This document shows positions 56,360 through 64,000 of a stretch of 64,000 nucleotides of DNA, one piece after another. Origin of the DNA: Neurospora tetrasperma FGSC 2508. Lineage: Eukaryota; Ascomycota; Sordariomycetes; Sordariales; Sordariaceae. The stretch is taken from positions 3,253,599-3,317,598 of the forward strand of contig NW_009799099.1 in NCBI RefSeq assembly GCF_000213175.1, given 5' to 3'. Below the pieces are notes generated by a model. It was not told where the DNA came from. It was given only the letters and a program-made list of their open reading frames with translations, and ran no database searches. The first letter of the stretch is position 1. Each line of letters opens with the position of its first letter. The position numbers were made by a program, and so were the translations under genes.

Positions 56360-58450
56360 ATGATGAAGGCCAGTCCCTCCATCTCTCGCCTTCTTACCCG
56401 ATCAACCAATCGCGTCCTTGGTGCCTCTTTGTCCCAACCTGTCTCATACCCTCTCACCTCACGTCTGCTTCACTCTTCTGCCACCGTTCCAGCCAGACTC
56501 TCGACTGGCCAGACACTTCAACAGCTCGCTTACCGCAACCGCCTCACTCCTCGTTCAGCTTCTTTCTCGACCTCTGGCCCCTCTCACCAGGAGGCTGCTG
56601 CTGTTGCTCCCGCTTCCCAAGTCTCTCCCGCCCCCGTCGCCGATATGCCGGGTGTTTACGCCGATATGGCTGGCCGCCTTGACGCCCGCCTGCTCAAGGC
56701 CCTCGACGCCATGGGCTATGCAAACATGACGCCCGTTCAGGAAAAGGTCCTTAACATGGGCTCCTTCACCCAGGACTGCCTCGTCCAGGCCAAGACCGGC
56801 ACCGGCAAGACCATTGCCTTCCTTCTCCCCGCCCTGCACACGCTCTTGAACGCCAAGGACCTTGACCCTTCCCAAGTTGCCTTGTTGATCCTGGCTCCCA
56901 CGCGTGAGCTCGCCCAGCAGATCGTGGATGAGTGCGAGAAGCTGGTCAGCCAGTGCAATCCCCGCTTCGAGTGCCATCTTGCCGTTGGTGGTAGCGCCAA
57001 GGCCTCCAGTCTCAGCAAGTTCCTTCGTGGCAAGCCCACCATCCTCGTGGCCACCCCCGGACGTCTTGATGACTACCTTTCCGACGAGCGTGTAAAGCAA
57101 AAGTTCAACAACCTCCGCTGCTTGGTCCTGGATGAGGCCGACTGCATGCTTGATCAAGGCTTCTTGCCCGCCCTGACCAAAATCCTCACAAGCTTGCCTA
57201 AGAAGCAACAGGCTGGCTGGCAGGGCATGTGCTTCAGTGCCACGCTCCCTCCGTCGATCCACAAGGTGCTGCACCACGTTCTCGCTCCCAAGCACGCTCA
57301 CATCTCCACTGTCGACGAGAACGAGGCCCCGACCATCAACAGCGTCCCTCAGTCATACATGAAGGTCGATTCAGTTGACGATGTCCTCCCCACTCTGCAC
57401 AACCTTCTGTCAGCTGAACGCTATGACAACCCCAAGCTCAAGGCTGTCGTGTTCTGCTCAACCGCCAGACAGGCCGCTCTGTTGTACACCCTTTTCGGTC
57501 ACACGGGCGGCGCTTCCCCCGCGAAGCTACCTGTGTGGCAGATGCAATCGCGCATGAACCAGGCGCAACGCACCAGGACGACCGAGGAGTTCAAGAACAC
57601 CGACAGCGGTATCCTCTTTGCCTCGGACGTGGTTGGACGTGGCTTGGACTTTCCCGATATCCACCTTGTCATCCAGGTCGGAATTCCCCTCAACAGCGAG
57701 CAGTACGTTCACCGTGTCGGAAGAACCGGTCGCGCCGGCAAAGGTGGCCGCGCCGTCATGATTATCACCCCCGAAGATTTTTGGTTTGTGGAGCGCAACC
57801 GCCAGTTCCCCATGGCCCAGTCCAAGCTGGACCATCCCAAGGCGGCCGCCGTCGACTCGGCCTCGATCATCAGCCAGTCACTGGCCAAGGTTCCCGATCA
57901 GGTCAAGGCCCAAGCCTACGTTGCATATCTTGGCTTCGTCAACACCATGCGCAGCAAGATGAAGATCACCCCCGCCCAGATGGTTCAGGTCGCCAATCGC
58001 TACGCCTTCTCCCTCGGCTGCGAGGAGCCCCCGGCCATTGAGGCGTCTACAATTGGCAAGATGGGCCTCAAGGGTGTTCCTGGCCTCATCAAGAATACCG
58101 GCCCGTCTCTAAGAGGACAGCGGAATGGCGGCAACAGGCCGAACCAATCTGCCCCCCGCGGTGGTGGTCGTGATGCTGGTCGTGATGCTGGCCGTGATAC
58201 TGGCCGTGATGCTGCCCGCGATTTGGATACTTCCTTCTTTGGCAATGGTTCTAATGGAGGCGCTCCTCGTGGTGGTGGCCGCGGCCGCGGTGGCTTCGGC
58301 GGTAGAGGACGTGGTGGCCCTAGTGGTGCCGGTGGTGACAGGAACAGTAGCTTCAAGAAGCCGCGTGACGATTCTGCCCCTCCCGGCTCTTCTGGCGGTT
58401 CCCGGAATAAGAGACCGAGACGCGAGGACAACAGGCGTGAGGCCTTCTAA
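56360..58450 (+). CDS. Mitochondrial DEAD-box RNA helicase (Mss116-like)
   Basis: 696 residues, intronless. Starting at MMKASPSISRLLTRSTNRVL, the first 60 residues are Arg/Ser-rich with few acids, as expected of a mitochondrial targeting sequence. Helicase motifs: Q motif region MGYANMTPVQ, motif I AKTGTGKT (144-151), APTRELA, TPGRL, DEAD at about 258 (VLDEADCML), SAT at 293-295, then SDVVGRGLDF and HRVGRTGRAGKGG. The C-terminal tail has GRDAGRD repeats and RGG-type Gly/Arg stretches that bind RNA. Yeast Mss116 is a general chaperone for mitochondrial intron splicing and translation, and this is the probable counterpart. I chose ATG 56360, because codons upstream in the same frame lack an ATG. 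Confidence 0.93.
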   Translation: MMKASPSISRLLTRSTNRVLGASLSQPVSYPLTSRLLHSSATVPARLSTGQTLQQLAYRNRLTPRSASFSTSGPSHQEAAAVAPASQVSPAPVADMPGVYADMAGRLDARLLKALDAMGYANMTPVQEKVLNMGSFTQDCLVQAKTGTGKTIAFLLPALHTLLNAKDLDPSQVALLILAPTRELAQQIVDECEKLVSQCNPRFECHLAVGGSAKASSLSKFLRGKPTILVATPGRLDDYLSDERVKQKFNNLRCLVLDEADCMLDQGFLPALTKILTSLPKKQQAGWQGMCFSATLPPSIHKVLHHVLAPKHAHISTVDENEAPTINSVPQSYMKVDSVDDVLPTLHNLLSAERYDNPKLKAVVFCSTARQAALLYTLFGHTGGASPAKLPVWQMQSRMNQAQRTRTTEEFKNTDSGILFASDVVGRGLDFPDIHLVIQVGIPLNSEQYVHRVGRTGRAGKGGRAVMIITPEDFWFVERNRQFPMAQSKLDHPKAAAVDSASIISQSLAKVPDQVKAQAYVAYLGFVNTMRSKMKITPAQMVQVANRYAFSLGCEEPPAIEASTIGKMGLKGVPGLIKNTGPSLRGQRNGGNRPNQSAPRGGGRDAGRDAGRDTGRDAARDLDTSFFGNGSNGGAPRGGGRGRGGFGGRGRGGPSGAGGDRNSSFKKPRDDSAPPGSSGGSRNKRPRREDNRREAF
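58166..58223 (+). repeat. 12-bp repeat coding GRDA in the helicase tail
   Basis: About five copies of a 12-base unit (GGTCGTGATGCT and variants) encode GRDAGRDAGRDTGRDAARD. Confidence 0.85.
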
Positions 58451-58897
58451 TTGATACCGGACCGCGAGAGAAGCACACGACTGAAGGGGACATATCCCTG
58501 TTATTGATCATGACAAAGATACCCAACCTGGCATTTACGTTACCTTGGTTTTTACATGCACAAACGTTTTGTTTTGTTTCCTTGACGACACCACGAGGAC
58601 TGAGATAGACACGGGGCATTTCAGATTATCACTTAGAGTTTAGAATTGGTGTCAGAAAAGTTCTATTCTCTTATTTGTTAGATAGACCGGATAGAGGGAG
58701 CAAGGCGTTTAGGCTAGGCCGTGGCACAGTCATAGACACGATTTTTAATCATTCACGTTAACGTTTACTTCACTACTGCAACGTGTGTCCAATATCAATC
58801 ATCGTCCATCTGATTCCGTGTTTCCACGCTTATACTAACCTACCCAACCTCCCTATCTCAGATCCCAAAGCAAACAGCGTTACCGTCCGCTCGCAAA
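58451..58897. other. Convergent intergenic region
   Basis: 3' flanks of the helicase and the carbonic anhydrase relic; no gene seen. Confidence 0.5.
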
Positions 58898-59227
58898 CTA
58901 AACAACTCTGACCGTCTTCCCCGTCTCGACATCATACGCCCATCCACTGAGAGGAACCTCATTCTTCATCAACTTGGTCCCCCTCAGGAACTCGACATCG
59001 TCCTGAATAGCCTGCTTTAGCTGAGGGAAAGGGAGGAAATCCAACTTTCTTTCCTCAAGCTCCTTTCGTGCTTCAGCACTGTTTTTGTATCCAGTTAGTC
59101 AGTTTGGCCTTTTCCAAATCGCACGCTGCGGCATCAGAGAAATGGTTAAGAAAAAATGTAATGAAATTTTTGGTTAGAAAAATTATTAAAAGAGAGAAAA
59201 GAGAGAAAAGAGAGGGAGAGAGAGGGG

Positions 59228-59276
<49 letters not shown>

Positions 59277-59863
59277 ATGTGATAAAGCAAGATACATACC
59301 CAAGATTCCTCTCGACAACCCCATGAGCATCCTCATTCTTGCACGTCAACATGCCGCCGCACCCGGTATGCTTGACGATGACAATGGCTTCTGTGGCCAG
59401 GAGCTGCTGGCTGATGACGATACTAAGGAGAGCGTCTTTGTCTGATGCGCCGGCCTGTTCATTTTCTGATTATTATTATTATTTTTTCTCGGATCAGTCA
59501 TGACTTGACCTGTAGAAGGACATTTCAAGTGTGATTTGTTTTTAATAATGAGGCAGTAGGTGTTACTGGGCAGAATCTCTGAAATAAACTCCGAACTAAA
59601 GTGACTGAGAGAAGTGAGCCTGGGGGAATAGACAAGATAACATAACTTAGCATATCGTAACGTACATTCCTAATCACATGCGCATTACCCAACCAACTCG
59701 ATCCCAAAGGCTCTAGCAGGATCGATTCGCGCGTTCATGCAGGTGAGGACGAGATATATTTCTTTGCGGGCGGAAAAGCGAGGTGGCCTTTGTCAAAGGT
59801 AGAGTAGTAAGACGCCGAGGCAGCCACAGAGCGGGTGGCGATTTCTTCGTTGGTGACGGGCAT
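58898..59863 (-). pseudogene. Beta-carbonic-anhydrase-like gene, frame-broken
   Basis: Homology follows three exons (59863-59666, 59454-59300, 59078-58898) with unusually long introns of 211 and 221 nt. Beta-carbonic anhydrases hydrate CO2 using zinc held by two Cys and one His. Visible parts: VTNEEIATRSVAASASYYST, LTCMNARIDPARAFGIE, LGNAHVIRNAGASDKDALLS, VKHTGCGGML and ELEERKLDFLPFPQLKQ. Two short extra segments sit in the first exon: an additional AT at about 59747-59752 and an additional TTGG at about 59691-59698. Between them the frame is shifted and meets a stop, so translation from the ATG would end after about 42 residues. Also, CMNAR has Asn where the family has the catalytic-dyad Asp (CxDxR). 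The rest is well preserved, so the loss is recent, or the indels are sequencing errors. Confidence 0.75.
59217..59273 (+). repeat. AG dinucleotide microsatellite
   Basis: More than 20 AG units preceded by a G-run, inside the second intron of the carbonic-anhydrase-like gene. On the sense strand it is a CT tract. Confidence 0.95.
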
Positions 59864-60774
59864 CTTGATGGTTGATGGTCAAAGTTGTGGTTGCTGGATT
59901 AGTGAGTAGATGATGAGGTTTGTATGTCTCTGATGGTGAAGAGCCTTCTGAAGGGGCGATGGAGACTGGTATGTATTTTGACGTTGTGGCGGCCACGTCT
60001 AGTGAATCAAGAGAGTAGAGCTGTCGTTATAAGTTGGCGGATAAAACTATAAAACTGGTGTTACCGTCGGGGAAGACAGCCTTTATAGAATAAGTTGGAC
60101 TTGTGATTTAGTGATGTAGACAAAAACATATGTCATTCTTCCAGTCCCATGTTGACGCCATCCGTGGAGAGAACCCTCACTCAAGCCAAGCCCTTCGGGC
60201 GGGATTGCGTGCTCATCGAACAGGACCGAACCCCCTCTGCTCAGCTTTGATGTTCCTCTCCGATGGCGACTGGGTCCAACCAATTAGACACTAATTCTTT
60301 GTTGGAGGATATCTACAACTTCTGCAATTACTGTATGGTTGGCGAGTATCATCACAGGATGGTATTCTGCATTTCATTACTCCTGTGATCGACAGGCACG
60401 CATACACTGCCTACGCCGGTTGTATTGCCAAATCATCGTCTAGTATGGTATCAAGCGGTAACCCAAAGAACAAGTGATATACTTTACCGCTGCTAGAAAA
60501 AACGCCAGTCAACCAGACATGTCTAGATTGTATAGTACAAAAGGGGGTAGTGTACAGTCGAAGTCATAAGCGTGGCTTGTTCAGCCATTGCAGGGTACGC
60601 TGAAGCAAATATGGGTAGGGCTGAGTCCTAAAAACAGACCTCTCTGGTGTACAAGATGATTAGTGAACTTGAGCTTGGCGCCGGCTTCGGAACACGGCTT
60701 CTCAAGAATCGTATGTGTTGCTCCGAGCGACGAATCGTCAAGATCTTGGACATCATCCGCAATTCATATCCCTT
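59864..60774. other. Intergenic, nothing recognised
   Basis: Upstream region of the carbonic-anhydrase-like gene and 3' flank of oxa1. A frame at 60083-60283 has no family resemblance. Confidence 0.5.
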
Positions 60775-62337
60775 TTAATGGTTCTTGCGCCCCTTCTGCT
60801 TCTGCTTCTTCAACTCGAGACGAGCAAGGTAGGCCTCGTGTTCCTCCAACGCTCTCCTCTCCTCATACTCCTTGGCGCGCGAGTGGATGTTGGTGTTGTC
60901 GTTCTTCTTCTTCCAATCCTCAAGCTTCTCCTTTACGAAGTTGCTCGAGTCCTTGATGTCGCCAAGGATGGAGCCCGAGTCGACAGGCGTCGCGGTGGTA
61001 TCCATCGTCCTAGGCGCAACATACTGAATGGTGCTGCTAGGAGCCGCTGCCTTGGCGAAGGGGGAAGGCCCACGCATGCCACCGGGAACGAGCTCGGGGA
61101 GACCAACCCACCGGCGGAAGGCGGGAAGGTGGAAAATGCTGGCCTGGAAGTACTGGCCGATCGCAGAGACGAGGAAATACCACTGCAGTGCAGCGGGAAG
61201 CCACGCGGTAGCGAAGATGGAGACGGGGACAAGGACGAGACCCATCGACTTCATCATGCGCGCCTGCTGGGGGGCCATGTAGGGGATGGGTTTCTATGGC
61301 AAAGAGTACATTATATTAGCAATGCATCTTGAAAAATGGTAGCACCAGGAACAGCTTACCCTCATAGAGGCAACAAACAGGCAGGCACTGGCAATGGGAA
61401 GAGCAAAGTAAGGGTCGGCAACAGTAAGGTCGGGGAACCACAGGGTGCCACCAGTCTCCAAGCTTTCGACAGGAAGGGTGGCCATTCCGCGAATGAGACG
61501 GAACATGCCGAAACCGATAGGAACTTGGATGAAGGGAATGAAGACCTTGAAGTAGTTGATGCCGGCATTCTTGGTCATGAGAGCCATATCTTGCCTATAC
61601 TTGACGAGGTCGTTCTGCTTGGTAGTGTCGAAGGAGGCCTCCTTCACCTTGGCCATGATGGCGGCATATTTGGGGTTCTTGTTGAGATCCTGCATCTTCT
61701 GGGACTCCTGCGAAGCGCCGAGAGAGGGCTTGAAGATGGCGACTCTGACGATGGCAGCGACGGCAGCAAGAGTGGCCCACCAGGGGAGGCCGGAGTAGAC
61801 GTAGACGTGCTCGGTAAGCCATTGCATCATCGAGGTAACACCCCAGCCATAGTCGAGGCCGAGGGTCTTGAGGAAGCCGATCTGTTCGGGGAGGTTGAGA
61901 AGATCGCTGCCGGTAAGCTCGACGGGAGTAGCGGCGACAGCATCGACGGGCGAGGAAGCGGGAGCGGCGGCGGCAGCAGCAGCATCGGCGGCGACGGCGG
62001 CATCGGGACCGGTCGAAGCGTAGCGGACCTGACGAAGAGAAGAGAGGAGCTGGTGGGAAGCGGCAGCGGTAGCTGTGATGCCGAGAGGGCCTCCTATCCT
62101 GCGAGAGCCCTGGGGGAAAGAAGAAGGCAGAGCAGTGCCGAACTGTCGCGACGAAGGGGCCTTGAAGGACTATGCGCAGGAGACTGGTGTTAGTCGCAGC
62201 GCATTGGGAAGTGTGTCATTCGATTGGCACAAAAGACCGAGGGGGAAAAAAAAGAGGAAAAAAGACATTACAAGACTTACAGCTCTGGCGAGCCCCAAAG
62301 CTGGGGTCGACCTTAGGAGGCCTCGGCTGGGAAGCAT
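60775..62337 (-). CDS. oxa1: Mitochondrial inner membrane insertase Oxa1
   Basis: Exons 62337-62281, 62169-61360 and 61293-60775, with introns of 111 and 66 nt, give 461 residues. Oxa1 inserts mitochondrially made proteins (such as Cox2) into the inner membrane. The N-terminus (MLPSRGLLRSTPALGLARA and on) is an Arg/Ser-rich import signal, followed by an Ala-rich stretch. The YidC/Oxa1 core has the segments YVYSGLPWWATLAAVAAIVR, INYFKVFIPFIQVPIGFGMF, a third in PYFALPIASACLFVASMR and a last pair near SIFATAWLPAALQWYFLVSA. The C-terminal tail is a basic coiled coil (KLEDWKKKN, LARLELKKQKQKGRKNH), which in Oxa1 binds the mitoribosome. Length compares well with other fungal Oxa1. Confidence 0.95.
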
Positions 62338-63245
62338 CTTGACTGAAGAGGTCACTGGTGTGACTTTGGGGAGACTTCAATGTTCAAGATAACTTCAGTC
62401 ACAAAAACACTGGATACCCTCCAAATCCAATGGGTCAAGCATGAAGTGGGACTCGACTCTGCCGCCGGCGACCAGACGCGACTTTTTTTCCCCAGAAAAG
62501 GACGGGAACCCGGCAAGGGTCCACGGATCTCTGGCCAGGCCCCGCACCTTTGCTTGGGTTTCAGTTAGGGAACGGCCCGCAGAGCCCAATGAATGGTTAC
62601 TTGACAGCTGCCCCAACAGCCTAGACAGCCGGCAATCGGCCCATGTGGCGTTTGTACATGGAAGCCCAGCAAGCTTCATTGCGGCATTGCCTGGCCATCA
62701 CGGTCCTCAATTGGTAGTGTATCTGTATCTATATATATGTATGAAAGTACCTGACCTTGAGGGGCAGACCAGAAGCAGAAAACTCTGCTGTTGTTGGAGC
62801 GTTGAATACTGTACACTTTACCATAGTTTTTATTTCTCCTAGCGCTGCAGTCGCTGCCGGAAAGCATGTATCCCTGACGCCTGCTAGCAGTCTGCTGTGT
62901 TTGCTATATGCAGCCCAGAGCAGTATGTAAATTGGATGCTCAATTCTCTTCCCCCCTCGTCCTGCTCCAAGATGTCGCCTGTGATATCCTGACCAATGCT
63001 CGTTTCCAGTCAGACGAATGCCCTCCAAGATTCAGTTTGGCGCCGTCGTAATGAGGGAGTGTGACTGCACACAGAACCCGAACGGAGTCCCTTGTGCTGC
63101 GTTGGCTAGCAGCGCTGTTTAAGTGTCTATCTCGCCCTTTGATGTTTCATCAAGAATTTGGTTCGAGTTTCGGCCCTGCAGCCGGACAGTTCTGTGGTTG
63201 CTTTATGTCGTTGCGCTGGGTGACCCGCGGAAGACAACGCGCTCA
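62338..63245. other. Intergenic between oxa1 and mim1
   Basis: Contains the oxa1 promoter and mim1 3' flank. Open frames at 62441-62842 and 62729-63028 show no family resemblance. Confidence 0.5.
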
Positions 63246-63703
63246 TCACTCCAAGCTGGTCAGGTCATCCAAGTGATCATCCAAGTCCACTCTCCGCCTC
63301 GGCCTCTCGACCACTTCGACACCGGGGCCGATAGGACGCGCGTCTCGCCTGCTGACGGGGAAGACCTATGATGTGGTGAGCGCTTTTGGGACCATGGATT
63401 GAGCGAGTGCAGATGTGGGTGGGCGCTTACTTTGGTATTGCTCCATCCCAACCTGAACGCAGCTTCGTGGGCAAAGAGCTCGCCAAATCCCAACATCATG
63501 CCATTGACAAAGGGGAGGAATAGGTTGATGACGGCGCTGCGGAATAGCGACCAGACAGTGGGTGGCTGGTACAGAACGACGGCGGGGGAGGAGGACGATG
63601 GAGATTGGGGTGATGCGGATTCGGGCGCCGAATACTGCTCGCTGTCTGACGAGATCGTGACGCCGGATTCGGCCAACGGGTTCGATATCTCCTCAGCGGA
63701 CAT
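63246..63703 (-). CDS. mim1: Mitochondrial outer membrane import protein Mim1 (Tom13)
   Basis: Exons 63703-63431 and 63365-63246 (65-nt intron) give 130 residues. Mim1 helps insert alpha-helical outer membrane proteins and assemble the TOM complex. The single membrane segment with its hallmark glycines is INLFLPFVNGMMLGFGELFA, followed by HEAAFRLGW, which is highly diagnostic. The N-terminal half is acidic, Ser/Pro-rich and cytosolic. After splicing the C-terminus reads KVFPVSRRDARPIGPGVEVV, as in other fungal Mim1. A longer open frame upstream of the chosen ATG begins with TTG, so I reject it. A copy of the AGGTACCT-containing motif lies about 170 bases upstream (63869-63881). Confidence 0.92.
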
Positions 63704-64000
63704 GGTGATGGTTGGAGGCGGTTGCGACAAGGGAACGGTATAAGGCGGGTGGTGGAAGCGCAGTGTTGGTGGATGAGACTATCGCAGGAAGCCGTCGTCG
63801 CAAGGGCGGAATGGAATGATGGGAGACGCAGTGACAGGTCGCGAGCTAGGCACGACCTACAAGTAGTGCAGAGGTACCTAACGGGGGCAGGCAGACCAGG
63901 GCAACCTCAAACAGTAGAAATCCCCGCCGGCTGGCGTCACAGGCTCGCATCGCAGGGGTGATCCTGACAGCTTTGGTCACTTTAGCGCGAGAAATTGGAG
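63704..64000. other. Upstream region of mim1 to the window edge
   Basis: Under 300 bases, with one AGGTACCT-type motif at 63872-63879 and no gene seen. Confidence 0.5.

Noticed and set aside
56555-57301. 248-codon minus-strand frame
   Set aside because: Antisense shadow of the DEAD-box helicase; GC-biased third positions keep it open.
1-64000. Transposons, retroelements, CRISPR arrays, rRNA
   Set aside because: I looked for polyprotein, transposase, terminal-repeat and spacer patterns and saw none; base composition shows no long RIP-like AT-rich block.

Overview
The window looks like euchromatic DNA of a filamentous ascomycete of the order Sordariales, most likely Neurospora or a close relative. 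The grounds are single-copy fungal genes with short GT-AG introns (mostly 47-111 nt), CA- and pyrimidine-rich leaders, an intron-bearing nuclear tRNA-Leu, a conidiation-type CON-6 protein, and spo11 head-to-head with the lanosterol synthase gene, an order I recall from N. crassa but could not check here. No intact transposon, retroelement, rRNA or CRISPR array is visible. Multi-exon genes are given as outer spans, with the exons listed in the evidence.

Layout. 1-15 kb: a decayed S9 peptidase next to tRNA-Leu(CAG), a zinc-dependent alcohol dehydrogenase, a GFA-domain protein, an unknown protein with a His/Asn-Cys signature, a predicted small spliced gene, a secreted BBE-like FAD oxidase and a large C2H2 transcription factor. 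16-24 kb: an ankyrin protein, an eight-exon spo11 and erg7. 24-34 kb: Sgt1 co-chaperone, ceramide glucosyltransferase, tRNA-splicing endonuclease subunit Sen2 and an N-terminal protein methyltransferase. 34-45 kb: a divergent protein kinase, a secreted PEBP, a predicted small gene, an erythromycin-esterase-like protein, a CON-6 protein, a seed-maturation-like protein and a short-chain dehydrogenase. 45-56 kb: an L-amino acid oxidase, tRNA-Lys(CTT) and a 1638-residue protein with three tandem Ulp1/C48-like cysteine protease domains. 56-64 kb: a mitochondrial DEAD-box helicase, a frame-broken beta-carbonic anhydrase, Oxa1 and Mim1, so three genes of mitochondrial biogenesis sit together.

Most genes are independent housekeeping units rather than an operon-like system. 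Functional echoes are erg7 with ceramide glucosyltransferase (membrane lipids), Sen2 with an intron-containing tRNA, and DEAD-box/Oxa1/Mim1 (mitochondria). The most unusual item is the triple Ulp1-like protein at 50-55 kb. All three domains keep the His-Asp-Gln-Cys residues at nearly identical spacing, and they are followed by a Lys/Glu/Arg coiled coil, an Ala/Glu/Gln hexapeptide repeat, a SAP-like stretch and a long Glu-Asp tail encoded by a hexanucleotide repeat. Other points of interest are a relic copy of the spo11 3' end next to spo11, a GC-AG intron in spo11, and a carbonic anhydrase carrying two short insertions whose lengths add up to six bases.
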